Source: UBA5793 sp040255465 (GTDB lineage: Bacteria > Planctomycetota > Phycisphaerae > Phycisphaerales > UBA5793). Taken from it: a DNA stretch of 64,000 nucleotides. How positions within the stretch are numbered: the first letter of the stretch is position 1; the number at the start of each line of letters is the position of its first letter. The DNA lies in NCBI GenBank assembly GCA_040255465.1, contig JBDZVA010000003.1, positions 682,001 through 746,000 on the forward strand, in the 5' to 3' direction. Under the pieces are notes generated by a model. The model searched no databases. It saw nothing but the letters and a program-made list of their open reading frames with translations, and was not told the DNA's origin. Of the stretch, positions 25,168 to 34,473 are shown piece after piece. The position numbers were made by a program, and so were the translations under genes.

Positions 25168-26400
25168 ATGAGACGGCACACCCAGTTGTTCAGCGCTTCG
25201 GTTCTTGCGGCATTCGCCGGCGCCGCAGCGTTCGGCCAGACGGTCAACGTTGACGGCACAGGCCTGACCACCGAATACAACGTCCTGCTCTGGACCAACG
25301 GCACCAATCCGACGGGTTTCGGCGACAACAACGACCCCTCGATCGGCGCTGCCAACGGCTCAGAGATCGACGCGGTGCGTGCGAAGTTCGGCGTGGACAT
25401 TTTCAATGAGCCCATGCTCTTCCTGAGCTTCTCAGGCAACCTTGAAACCAACTTCAACAAGCTCGACATCTTTTTCGACACGGTGCAGGGTTCGGGCCAG
25501 AACCCGCTGCGCGGCGACAACCCGGACATCGACTTCAACGGCCTCAATCGGATGGGTGAGAACAGCGATCCGAACAATGGCACCATTGGACCCGGCCTTG
25601 GATTTGATGCGGCAGTCACGATCAACTACTGGATCGGCGTCACGACTGGCAATTACGACCCAAACACACAACGAGCCGAGGTGTACGCCAACTACTGCGA
25701 TCTTGACGGCCAGGTCGCGTATTATCTTGGCAAGGGAACCAACGGTCTGGGTTTCCTTTCAGACGGCAATGATCCGTTCGGCTTCCTCGCGACCGTCGAC
25801 AACTCCAACATCGCGGGCGTGACCGATGTCGCGGCTGATCCCAACGCGGCTGGAATCGTCAACACGGGCTGGGAAATCGGCATCCCGATGGCGGCTCTGG
25901 GCAATCCAAGCGGCGACATTCGCATCGTGGCGTTTATCAACGGCACGGGCCACGACTTCATCAGCAGCCAGATCGTTGGCGGACATCCGTTCGGCGCCAA
26001 CAACGCGGGTGAACCGCGCGTGTTCGACATGAGCACCATCCAGGGCAATCAGTATGTCACCCTGAGGCAGGGCGGCGGCGGGTATGTCCTGGCGCTGAGC
26101 GGTTCGTGCCCCGGCACGGTGCGCGTGCAGTGGTCGGGCGCGACGCCTCGCGTTCAGCAGGCCATTGTCTATGGCGCTCGCACGGGCAGCACGACGATTC
26201 CCAACGGGAATCCGTGTGCCGGAACTCGGCTTGGCGTCGCGGGGCAAGTGCGCCTCATCGACCCCCCGGGATTCTTCAGCACGGGTCAGAGCGGCTCGGG
26301 CAGCTTGCAGGGCAATGCTTCCAGCGGGGCCTGCGGCGGCGTGCTTCAACTGGTTGAGGGCGGGTCGTGCAACGTCAGCAACGTGGCGGCGATCCCGTGA
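25168..26400 (+). CDS. Secreted protein, paralog 1, with four-Cys C-terminal domain
   Basis: ATG 25168 follows AAGGAGAAGGA and opens 410 residues. The signal peptide ends near AAAFGQ. The main domain (about 20-305) has the signatures LFLSFSGNLETNFNKLDIFF, NPLRGDNPDIDFNGLNRMG and VAFINGTGHDFISSQ, which recur in the next gene. Residues about 305-410 are the four-cysteine domain: SGSCPGTVRVQWSGATP, NPCAGTRLG, GACGGVLQLVEGG and CNVSNVAAIP. It sits in the sugar region between the prepilin and the second paralog. The main domain may bind carbohydrate, inferred only from context. Confidence 0.8.
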   Translation: MRRHTQLFSASVLAAFAGAAAFGQTVNVDGTGLTTEYNVLLWTNGTNPTGFGDNNDPSIGAANGSEIDAVRAKFGVDIFNEPMLFLSFSGNLETNFNKLDIFFDTVQGSGQNPLRGDNPDIDFNGLNRMGENSDPNNGTIGPGLGFDAAVTINYWIGVTTGNYDPNTQRAEVYANYCDLDGQVAYYLGKGTNGLGFLSDGNDPFGFLATVDNSNIAGVTDVAADPNAAGIVNTGWEIGIPMAALGNPSGDIRIVAFINGTGHDFISSQIVGGHPFGANNAGEPRVFDMSTIQGNQYVTLRQGGGGYVLALSGSCPGTVRVQWSGATPRVQQAIVYGARTGSTTIPNGNPCAGTRLGVAGQVRLIDPPGFFSTGQSGSGSLQGNASSGACGGVLQLVEGGSCNVSNVAAIP

Positions 26401-26430
26401 TCTGATCGCGCGTTCCTTCTCGGATACAAC

Positions 26431-26464
26431 GCCTGCGTGGGGTTGACGCCCCGCGCAGGCTTTT
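26431..26464 (+). terminator. Intrinsic terminator after paralog 1
   Basis: GCCTGCGTGGGG and CCCCGCGCAGGC form a 12-bp stem (one G-T pair) with a short loop, followed by TTTT. It stands 31 bases after the stop codon at 26400. The following gene would then need partial readthrough or its own promoter. Confidence 0.75.
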
Positions 26465-26536
26465 GGGAATACGATCAAACCGATGCGGCAAGTGCTGAAG
26501 GGGCCTTGCCGGGTCACTATCTACAAGGAGAGAAAG

Positions 26537-27460
26537 ATGACGATTGCAAGACAGCTTGGAATGACAACGGCGGGCATGCTGGTGATCGCGTCAGCCGCAA
26601 TGGCCGATCCCATCATTGACGGCACGCGCGATGGCTCGTATGGATCGGCGCTGGCCATCCAGAACAATCAGACGGGGTTCGGCGACAGCAACCTCGGATT
26701 GATCGACTGGGCAAACGGCTCTGAACTCGATGGGGCCTACGCCCGCGTTCGAGGCGGCGTGCTGTACCTCATGCTGACGGGCAATCTCGAATCCAACTAC
26801 AACAAGCTCGAACTTTTCTTTGATACGACAGCCGGCGGCCAAAACCAGCTTCGTGGCGACAACCCCGATGTCGACTTCAATGGCCTGAACCGCATGGGAA
26901 ATGACGGCAGCGGCAACGGCATGCGCTTCGACAACGGATTCGAAGCCGACTTCTACATGACCGTGACGGGCGGCGACATCGGCGGAGGCAACTACGGCCT
27001 CTTCTCCAACTGGGCGCAGGTGCTGACGGGCGGCGGCGGCATCGGACGCTACCTCGGGCAGGGCGGCGCCGGCACCGATGGCACGCTGAGCGGCGGTGAC
27101 AACCCCGACGGCATTCGCGTCACCATCAACAACAGCAACACCGGCGGAGTCGGCGGCGGCAGCGGTCTTGACAATGGCGACGGCGTCTTCACCGGCATCG
27201 AACTGGCGATCAACCTCAATGCGATCGGCGCCCCGACCGGGTCGTTCAATGTGATGGCGTTCATCAATGGCGGCGGGCACGACTACCTCGCCAACCAGGT
27301 GCTCGGCGGCCTGGGTGGACTCGACAATCTCGGCGAGCCTCGCTTTGTTGATTTCAGCCAGATCGACGGCCTGCAGTATTTCACGATTCCTGCGCCTTCG
27401 GCCTTCGCGCTGCTGGGCCTCGGCGGGCTTGTTGCCACTTCGCGTCGTCGTCGCATCTGA
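26537..27460 (+). CDS. Secreted protein, paralog 2, with PEP-CTERM tail
   Basis: ATG 26537 follows AAGGAGAG and opens 307 residues. A signal peptide ends near ASAAMA. The body parallels paralog 1: LYLMLTGNLESNYNKLELFF, NQLRGDNPDVDFNGLNRMG and NVMAFINGGGHDYLANQ. Instead of the four-cysteine domain, it ends with IPAPSAFALLGLGGLVATS and RRRR, the PEP-CTERM pattern (Pro-Ala-Pro, hydrophobic helix, basic cluster) recognised by the exosortase sorting system. Exosortase itself is not in the window. This gene and its neighbour therefore share a passenger domain but use two different C-terminal signals. Confidence 0.85.
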   Translation: MTIARQLGMTTAGMLVIASAAMADPIIDGTRDGSYGSALAIQNNQTGFGDSNLGLIDWANGSELDGAYARVRGGVLYLMLTGNLESNYNKLELFFDTTAGGQNQLRGDNPDVDFNGLNRMGNDGSGNGMRFDNGFEADFYMTVTGGDIGGGNYGLFSNWAQVLTGGGGIGRYLGQGGAGTDGTLSGGDNPDGIRVTINNSNTGGVGGGSGLDNGDGVFTGIELAINLNAIGAPTGSFNVMAFINGGGHDYLANQVLGGLGGLDNLGEPRFVDFSQIDGLQYFTIPAPSAFALLGLGGLVATSRRRRI

Positions 27461-27527
27461 GCCCGGATGATCGCGCTGGCGGCAGCGCGGCGGCCTCATT
27501 GCGAAACCAGAACTGGAGCGTCATCGG

Positions 27528-30248
27528 ATGATCGCACCGGACCAATCCAACGCGCGCGTGAAGGGGAAGCGATCGTCGCTTCTCCTTGGCGCTGCGCTGC
27601 TCGGTGCGATGTGGCTCTGCCCGTCATTTGCCTGGGCCAACGACGGCGACAGCCGAGTTCTGCTTCAGATGTTCGAGAGCCCGTGGGAGAATCTCGATCA
27701 CCGCATGCCAGACATCTGGCGTGCGGACTATCGCGGCATCTGGGTGCCGCCGCCGGGTCGGGCCGACAGCGGCGATCAGAGTGTGGGCTATGACGTCTAT
27801 GACCGCTTTGACTTCGGCCGGGTGGAGAAGCGCACGCTCTATGGCACCGCGGACGGCATGGCGCAGTTCAATCGCATCGCGCACCGAGCCGGCATTCTGA
27901 CGTACGCCGATCTGCTTCTGAACCACAACGGTTTTTCGGACAACGGACTGAACGGTTTCCTCAACGCCGGCGACTATCCGGGGTTTGTGATCACCGCGCC
28001 GTTCTTTCCGTACGGTGACTTCCATGATCCGAACGCGGGCGGCGATCTGGAGATGCGACTGGCGGGTCTGATCGACATCGCCCAGGAGTCGGACCTGCAG
28101 TACATTCGCCATCCCGTGGATCCGAACGATCCGCGCAACATCCCGCCGGGGCACGTGCCGCTGTTTGGCCGGCTGGCGGACATTCCGGATCCCGCCAACA
28201 CGCGCTATTACCCCGACCGGCAGGGCGACTCGATCACCTTTACCAACCCCTTCACGGGTCAGCGGGTGACGAAGTATCGCTTCAATACGCGCCGACCTGA
28301 GACTGGCGATCCGATCGTCGAAAACGCCACGGGGCTGCTGCTCCGCTACACGCAGTGGATGAACGAGGTCGCGGGATTCGACGGCTTCCGCCTCGATGCG
28401 ATGAAGCACATCCCCAACTGGTTCTTCGACGAGTACTACGACAACGCGACGTACCTCGGCGGCCGGTTGATGCTCGACGGCTCGCGGCTCAATCCATTCA
28501 GTTTCGGCGAGGTGTTCGACGGCGACCTGGGTAAGCTGCTCAGTTACCGGAGGCGCGACGGGGTGGCGAATCGCGACGTGCTCGACTTCAGTCTGTATTT
28601 CACGATGCGCGACAATCTGACGTTCAATGGCTTTACCAACGACTGGCGGGGCATCGTATCGCGCCCCGTTGACAAGGCGGACAACGGCCTGATGGATGGC
28701 AGCGCGGGCGTGCGGTTCGTCCAGAGCCACGACAGCGGCGGGCCGGACCTGAGCAACGTGGCGCATGCCTACAGCCTGCTGCTGCCCGGCCGGTCGATCG
28801 TCTATTTCAACGCCAAGCAGTTCGGCAATAACAGGCAGTTCCCTGCTGATGGGAGAGGCGATGCGCTCGGCGGGATGTACGGCGAGACCATCGCCACGCT
28901 GACGAACATTGCCAGCACACACGGGCGCGGCCGTTACTTCGAGCGCTACCTGACCAAGGAGCTGCTCGTGTATGAGCGGGAGGCGAATCTGCTCGTGGCG
29001 CTGAACAACCGGCTCGACTCGGGCGTTGACACCATCACCGTGCAAACGGCATTCCTGCCCGGCACGCCTCTGGTCGAACTCACCGGCAACGCGAATGACG
29101 GCGTGATCGATCCGGACAATCGCATCCCGTCGTACGTCGTGGTAGACAGCAACCGGCGCGTGACGTTGACCATTCCTCGCAATACATCGCGACTCGGCCA
29201 GCACAACAGCGGGTACGTCGTTTACGGGCCGGCGACGCCGACGGGCAACCTGATCCTCACGAACGTGGACAAGATCCTTCAGCCTGAGCCGTACCAGCAG
29301 GGCAATTCGTTCGACAACGGGTCGAAGCGATTGAGCCCGGTGGCGGTCATTCGCACGCCGACTTTCAAGGTGAAACTGCGGACGCAGCAGGTGGTGATTC
29401 CCGGCTACGGCCACGACGCGGAGGCGGACGGGGACAACGCGATCTTCCGATTCAACGGCGGCGTTGACTTCACGGGACAGGGCTTTGCGAGCACGAATCC
29501 TGATAATGATGTGGCGTACGGGTTTCAGCAGTTCGTCGAGAAGCGCAGCCCGCTCTACGGCGGCGGTGATGGCGAGTACATTCAATCGATCAACGGGATG
29601 CGTCTTCCCGAGGGAATGAACTTTCTCACGATTCGCGCGTTTCGCCGACGCGCTTCCAACGACGGCAGCGCGATCTACCGCGATTTCAAAGCGCCGATCT
29701 ATCTCGATCTGGTCCGGCCGCCGATCGGCGCGGCAGACCCGATCGCCGCGGCGAATGATCGATTGCCGGTGATCACGGATGATCACTACCTGTTTACGCT
29801 GACTTCGCTGGACGGTACCGTCGAACGCATGCACCTGCTCAACGATGTGACAGGCGATCCGCTGCTCGCACTGAATCTGGAAAACAAAGCACAGCGCGTC
29901 GGGCCGCGCGAGTTCATCCATGAGATGTCGGGCCTGTCACAGGGCGTCCTGCGACTGAGCATTGTCGGCATCGAACCGACCGGCAACTGGTCGTGCGAGC
30001 GACTTGACGTGCTGGTGCGGCTGAGCGCGCGCGGCGATGTCAACGGCGATCGGGCGGTTGACGCTCACGACTTTGACATGCTGGCGGCGGCTCTCGGCGC
30101 TGATCTCGCTTCGCCCGACTATGACCCGAGCGGCGATTTTGACGATGACGGCGACATCGATGGCGCCGACATCGACGCCATGCGGGCGCTGCTGCGAGAT
30201 GTCGATGCGATGCGCTCCATGACGGCGCTGGATGCATCTTCGAACTGA
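27528..30248 (+). CDS. Secreted GH13 alpha-amylase-like enzyme with dockerin-type tail
   Basis: A 906-residue exported glycosidase with a signal peptide up to about FAWA. The GH13 barrel is recognisable by TYADLLLNHNG (region I), GFDGFRLDAMKH with nucleophile Asp290, FSFGEVFDGD with acid/base Glu328, and VQSHDSGG with Asp402. A long C-terminal part follows, whose last about 65 residues contain two EF-hand-like repeats (GDVNGDRAVDAHD and DFDDDGDIDGADID), as in type I dockerins, which suggests calcium-dependent binding or complex formation. It closes the sugar region started by the LacI-controlled prepilin. Substrate is probably a starch-like alpha-glucan, inferred from the family. Confidence 0.9.
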   Translation: MIAPDQSNARVKGKRSSLLLGAALLGAMWLCPSFAWANDGDSRVLLQMFESPWENLDHRMPDIWRADYRGIWVPPPGRADSGDQSVGYDVYDRFDFGRVEKRTLYGTADGMAQFNRIAHRAGILTYADLLLNHNGFSDNGLNGFLNAGDYPGFVITAPFFPYGDFHDPNAGGDLEMRLAGLIDIAQESDLQYIRHPVDPNDPRNIPPGHVPLFGRLADIPDPANTRYYPDRQGDSITFTNPFTGQRVTKYRFNTRRPETGDPIVENATGLLLRYTQWMNEVAGFDGFRLDAMKHIPNWFFDEYYDNATYLGGRLMLDGSRLNPFSFGEVFDGDLGKLLSYRRRDGVANRDVLDFSLYFTMRDNLTFNGFTNDWRGIVSRPVDKADNGLMDGSAGVRFVQSHDSGGPDLSNVAHAYSLLLPGRSIVYFNAKQFGNNRQFPADGRGDALGGMYGETIATLTNIASTHGRGRYFERYLTKELLVYEREANLLVALNNRLDSGVDTITVQTAFLPGTPLVELTGNANDGVIDPDNRIPSYVVVDSNRRVTLTIPRNTSRLGQHNSGYVVYGPATPTGNLILTNVDKILQPEPYQQGNSFDNGSKRLSPVAVIRTPTFKVKLRTQQVVIPGYGHDAEADGDNAIFRFNGGVDFTGQGFASTNPDNDVAYGFQQFVEKRSPLYGGGDGEYIQSINGMRLPEGMNFLTIRAFRRRASNDGSAIYRDFKAPIYLDLVRPPIGAADPIAAANDRLPVITDDHYLFTLTSLDGTVERMHLLNDVTGDPLLALNLENKAQRVGPREFIHEMSGLSQGVLRLSIVGIEPTGNWSCERLDVLVRLSARGDVNGDRAVDAHDFDMLAAALGADLASPDYDPSGDFDDDGDIDGADIDAMRALLRDVDAMRSMTALDASSN

Positions 30249-30331
30249 GCGCATCGTATGAGCAGCACTCTTGTGCGTGCCGGCGCCGCCCGGGCGCCAC
30301 TTCGGTTGAAACGTCCATGCGATCAACCAGT

Positions 30332-31657
30332 CTACTCGATCGCTGTTTCGAGCAGCAACTGCGAGGAGAGCATGAACGTGATCGCGCCGGAGATGCCCAG
30401 CAGCACGGCGATGGCGATGAACGCGCCGCCGAGGCCGAGCGAACCAATGAGCCCCTGCGCCATCAGCGGCCCGCTGGCCGCGAACACCCACGCACCGCCC
30501 ATCATCAGGCTCGATGCGAGGCTGGTGCGATGGGGAAGCAAGCGTTGAGCCACTGCAATTGAAACGGGCGTCGCGGAGGCGAATCCGATCCCGGCGCAGA
30601 CCGCCAGGGCGATGGCGATCCATGTCGTTGCCCACGGGAAGCACACGATGGCGGGGACGCCGATGATCGCTGAACCGACGAGCACGCGCTTCTCGCGCCC
30701 GGGTCGGACAACCGCGCCGCCGAGCAGGCCGCCGACCGCCATACCCACGGCCATGGCCGCCTGCATGCGACCATTGAGGATGGACGACGAGGCGCGCAGT
30801 GCGGTATCGAGGGACTCCGCGCCGCTGGCGCGGAGCGTCACGGCTTCGGTCCATCGGACAACGAGCGTAATTAGCGCCTGGTTGACGGTGAAGCGGATGA
30901 TGTTGCCGACGTAGAGGATGGCGACGGAGGCCCATCGGCGACGCACTTCGGCAGGTGAGAGAGCGGCAGCGCGATTGCCGGCCTCCACATGGCGGTGCGG
31001 GATGGCGCCGACGGCCAGCCAGAGTATGAGAGCGCCAAGAAAGCCGGGGACGATGAACCACGAGAGCGAGCGCAAGCCGAACTGCTCATTCAGCGCCGGC
31101 ACGAGGAGGCTGCCAATGGTCGATCCGATCATGCCGCCGGTGAAGAAGACAGCGACACCGATGGAGCGGCGGCGGCCGGAGAGCTGACCCATGGCCGAGG
31201 CGCCGACGGGGTGGAAGGCTCCGATACCGGCCGTCGCGATCGCCTGAAGGAGCAGCAGTTGGCCGTACGTGCCAACGAATCCCAGCATTGAGAGGGCCAT
31301 GGCCGCGGCGAGCAGGCCGAGAGGGCCAAAGATGCGGGTGTTGTACTTGTCACTGGCGGCAGCGACGACGGGCTGAATGAGCCCGCTGCACAGCGAACCA
31401 ACCGCGAGCAGCGCAGCGCCCTGAGCCTGACTGATCGTGATGCGCCCCTCGAGCACGGAGAGCAGCGGCACCACCGTCATTGAGAAGCAGTCGACGACGA
31501 CGTGGGCCGTGAAGAGAGCGGCAAGACGGGCGGGAACAGCAGTGACGACCGCAGATCGCGAAACCGCCGGACTCGGTGCCGGGGCGGAAAGACCGGCCAG
31601 CGGAGCGGCCGGAACAATCGGCGCATCGGGTGTTTCGAGCGTGGCGGGCGGAGGCAT
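30332..31657 (-). CDS. MFS transporter, Fsr-like
   Basis: From ATG 31657 the protein has 441 residues with about 12 hydrophobic segments. The N-terminal half contains LFTAHVVVDCFSMTVVPLL, the loop SDKYNTRIFGPLG and IATAGIGAFHPVGASAMGQL, a pattern like the fosmidomycin-resistance (Fsr) subgroup of the major facilitator superfamily. The first about 35 residues are Pro/Ala-rich and predicted cytoplasmic. It may export a drug or small metabolite. It starts 71 bases after the histidine kinase, in the same direction, so the two-component pair may control it. The start has no clear ribosome site. Confidence 0.8.
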   Translation of the reverse strand: MPPPATLETPDAPIVPAAPLAGLSAPAPSPAVSRSAVVTAVPARLAALFTAHVVVDCFSMTVVPLLSVLEGRITISQAQGAALLAVGSLCSGLIQPVVAAASDKYNTRIFGPLGLLAAAMALSMLGFVGTYGQLLLLQAIATAGIGAFHPVGASAMGQLSGRRRSIGVAVFFTGGMIGSTIGSLLVPALNEQFGLRSLSWFIVPGFLGALILWLAVGAIPHRHVEAGNRAAALSPAEVRRRWASVAILYVGNIIRFTVNQALITLVVRWTEAVTLRASGAESLDTALRASSSILNGRMQAAMAVGMAVGGLLGGAVVRPGREKRVLVGSAIIGVPAIVCFPWATTWIAIALAVCAGIGFASATPVSIAVAQRLLPHRTSLASSLMMGGAWVFAASGPLMAQGLIGSLGLGGAFIAIAVLLGISGAITFMLSSQLLLETAIE

Positions 31658-31728
31658 GGACGATGGTAGTCGAGGGCCGGCGCGAGTAACCGGTGCGGGC
31701 AGTACCTGAATCGCAATGGCCGCAGTGT

Positions 31729-33600
31729 TCAGGACTTCGACGGATCGATGGGAATCTCGAGCACGAAGCAGGCGCCCACCTCGCGCGAAGGCAGAGCGGC
31801 GTGCCGCAGGTCGCCGCCCATATCGCGGGCCAGGCTGCGGCACAGCGCCAGGCCAAGGCCGACGCCGGCGGTCATTTCCTCGCCCGCCCGCTGGCCACGG
31901 CGAAAGGGCGCAAAGAGACGACGGGCGGTGTCGCCGTCGATGCCCGGGCCGTGGTCGCGCAGGTTCATCAGCACGCGGTTGCCGGCCCGCGAGATGCGCA
32001 GATCAATCGATCGGTTCGCGCTGCCATTGGCGTACTTGCACGAATTGTCGACGAGATTGGTAAGGATCCGGCTCACGCTGTCGCGGTCGGCGTGAATGGT
32101 CTGATCGTCGTCGATATCGCTGGCGACTGTAAACTGCATCTCGTGTTCGGCGCTCTGGCGGGCGAGCAGCGGCAGCACTTCATCGAGCAGCGCTTTCACC
32201 TTGATGCGTTGAGGTGAGGTATGCTGGCGTCCTTCTTCGAGGCGCGCGTAGGCGAGGACGTTTTCGACGAGTCGGGCGAGGCGCGATGATTCGCTGCGCA
32301 GAGTTTCGAGGTATTCGCGCCTGCGCGACGGATCGGGCACCATGTTGTCGGCGAGCATCTCGGAGTAGAGTCGAAACGTCGTGAGCGGCGTGCGGAGTTC
32401 GTGCGTGACGGCCGAGGCGAAGTCGCTGCGCCGCTGGCCGTACAGCAGGCTCGCGTGGAGCATCATTCCGCCGGCGCTCAGGGCGAGCAGGACCACGGAC
32501 CAGACGATGAGCAGCGCCAGGCGTGTGGGGGTGAGACCACTCAGGGATGCGACGACGGGCGGCAGGCCGGACACGATGACCGGAACCGTGGCGAGGTTGA
32601 CCGATGGCGCCGCGCTGGCGGCATCCAGTGGCGCGATTCGTGGCAGAAGATCGGCGTCGGGCATCAGGTCCGCCACTTCTTCGAGCAACGTGGCGCGCAG
32701 GTGTGGCCAGTCCACCAGAAACCCCTGGAGATGATGATCTCTGCCGACGTGGATTTGTCGCAGGTAGATCAATGCGGACTGAGGGGCGGAATCCGTTACC
32801 CACAGTGGCACAAACGGTCCCACCTGAACGGTGTCCGACTTTTCGAACGCAAGCGGCAGCAGATCAGGGCCGGCATCCAGCTGCTGGGCTGGCGCGCCTT
32901 TGCCGAACTGTTGCGCTCCCTGCTGGTATGCCTCGTTGCTTTCCGCGTTGCGCGCCTGTCGTTTGGTCTGTTCGACAAAGGACCAGTCGGTTTGAGCCTT
33001 CTGGTAATCACGGCCCACGACCTGCTGCAGGGGCAGCGTCTGGGCGGGCACTTCGGGGGTCATGGCGAGCGCCTGCTCCGCCGCCTCCACCTGCGCGCGA
33101 ATTGCGGGGACATCGAGAATCGAAGCAATGTGATCGAGCGCCGTGCCACAGCTGCGGATCTCCTCCGAGGTGAGCAGGGTCGATTCGGCGAGATCGCGAT
33201 GATTGCTGGTGGGCACCTGGGGCGAACTCAACTGCCCTGCTGAATCGATTTGAAAGTGAAGCGTGATGAACGGCTCGCGGAACGTGAGAAGCGGCGAGGG
33301 TGTGAGCACCGCGCCTTCCTCGATCGGCGTAAGCATGCGCGTGTACGCCCGCTCTTGCGGATAGTACGAGAGGTACTCGAAGTAGGGCCGAGCCGACTCG
33401 CGAGCCAGACGGGGCCCAACCCATGAATCCATGCGCCACAGCGCCAGGCGCAAGACTTCCTGCCGCCGCGCGTCCGCTCGCGCGGCGAACTCGGAGCGCT
33501 CCAGCGCCAGCACCTCCGAAGTCACCCAGGCCAGCGCGAGCACAACGAGCACCGCTCCTGCGGCGAACCACTTCCACCATGCGCTTTGCCGGCGGGTCAT
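31729..33600 (-). CDS. Membrane sensor histidine kinase
   Basis: A 623-residue inner-membrane sensor. A transmembrane helix (WFAAGAVLVVLALAWV) near the N-terminus is followed by a large periplasmic domain of about 330 residues, then a second helix (LTPTRLALLIVWSVVLLALS). The kinase core has H-box SAVTHELRTPLTTFRLYSE with His400, N-box LVDNSCKYANG, G1 LRDHGPGID and G2 GVGLGLALCRSLA. It overlaps the response regulator by 4 bases (ATGA at 33597-33600), so they are translationally coupled. The periplasmic ligand is unknown. Confidence 0.92.
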   Translation of the reverse strand: MTRRQSAWWKWFAAGAVLVVLALAWVTSEVLALERSEFAARADARRQEVLRLALWRMDSWVGPRLARESARPYFEYLSYYPQERAYTRMLTPIEEGAVLTPSPLLTFREPFITLHFQIDSAGQLSSPQVPTSNHRDLAESTLLTSEEIRSCGTALDHIASILDVPAIRAQVEAAEQALAMTPEVPAQTLPLQQVVGRDYQKAQTDWSFVEQTKRQARNAESNEAYQQGAQQFGKGAPAQQLDAGPDLLPLAFEKSDTVQVGPFVPLWVTDSAPQSALIYLRQIHVGRDHHLQGFLVDWPHLRATLLEEVADLMPDADLLPRIAPLDAASAAPSVNLATVPVIVSGLPPVVASLSGLTPTRLALLIVWSVVLLALSAGGMMLHASLLYGQRRSDFASAVTHELRTPLTTFRLYSEMLADNMVPDPSRRREYLETLRSESSRLARLVENVLAYARLEEGRQHTSPQRIKVKALLDEVLPLLARQSAEHEMQFTVASDIDDDQTIHADRDSVSRILTNLVDNSCKYANGSANRSIDLRISRAGNRVLMNLRDHGPGIDGDTARRLFAPFRRGQRAGEEMTAGVGLGLALCRSLARDMGGDLRHAALPSREVGACFVLEIPIDPSKS

Positions 33601-34310
33601 GATGGATCGACCTCCACGTCGCGGCCGAGCATGTAGCCCTTACCGCGCACGGTCACAATCGACTCGATCTCGCTCCGGCCGCCCGCCAGTTTGTCGCGCA
33701 GCCGGGCCACGTGCATATCCACGGTGCGCGTCTCAACACCGCGCGGGTCGATGCCCCAGACGCGGTGGAGCAACTCATCGCGGCTGATCGCCCGGCCGGC
33801 ATTGCACGCGAGGTACCGCAGGATCCCTGTCTCACGCTGCGAAAGTGTCGCGCAGCAAGACGTACCTTCGGACACCTCACCGCGATCGAGCCGGACGATC
33901 ACGTTTCCCAGGCGCAGTCGCTGGACGTCACTTGGCCGCTCGGGGCTGCGGCGAAGCACGGCCTCGACGCGTGCGAGCAGTTCACGGGCGCTGAACGGTT
34001 TGATGACATAGTCGTCCGCGCCATTGACCAGCCCGCGCACGCGATCGTCTTCGCCGCCGCGCGCTGTGACCATAATGACCGGCAGCGTGGGCCGGGCAGC
34101 GCGGAGTTCTTCAAGGATGCTGAACCCATCGCGCCCTGGCAACATGACGTCGAGCAGCACGAGATCGATGGTCGCCTCCACTGCCAGAGCCGCGCCGCGC
34201 CTGCCCTCGGCTGCTTCGATCACTTCATAACCGGCGTAGCGGAGCGCATCGACCAGGCCGCGCCGGATGGCGGTGTCATCTTCGATTACCAGCACGGTCG
34301 GTTGCGTCAC
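33597..34310 (-). CDS. OmpR-family response regulator
   Basis: A 237-residue protein. The receiver domain has the acidic pair EDD (10-12), phospho-acceptor Asp54 (LVLLDVMLPGRDG) and Lys104 (DDYVIKPFSAREL). The C-terminal winged helix ends with VETRTVDMHVARLRDKL and TVRGKGYMLG, typical of OmpR/PhoB. It is the first gene of an apparent RR-HK-MFS operon and overlaps the kinase start. Its DNA targets are not identifiable. Confidence 0.95.
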   Translation of the reverse strand: MTQPTVLVIEDDTAIRRGLVDALRYAGYEVIEAAEGRRGAALAVEATIDLVLLDVMLPGRDGFSILEELRAARPTLPVIMVTARGGEDDRVRGLVNGADDYVIKPFSARELLARVEAVLRRSPERPSDVQRLRLGNVIVRLDRGEVSEGTSCCATLSQRETGILRYLACNAGRAISRDELLHRVWGIDPRGVETRTVDMHVARLRDKLAGGRSEIESIVTVRGKGYMLGRDVEVDPS

Positions 34311-34473
34311 GATTGGTTCTCCGCACTCGGAGGATCATACATCGGCCAATGGCGCGACACATGACTCGCGCAACGCCTCGCAGCGCGGCAACGGCGTGGC
34401 GCCGTTTCGACGCCACGCCGCGCACAGAAGTTCGGGGGAAGGGCATCCCGAACAAAAGGGGTTCCTGGACGCA

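Noticed and set aside
27624..29921. A 765-codon open frame on the minus strand across the GH13 gene
   Set aside because: High GC removes stop codons from antisense frames. It has no domain, and the plus-strand frame has a signal peptide, catalytic motifs and a dockerin tail.
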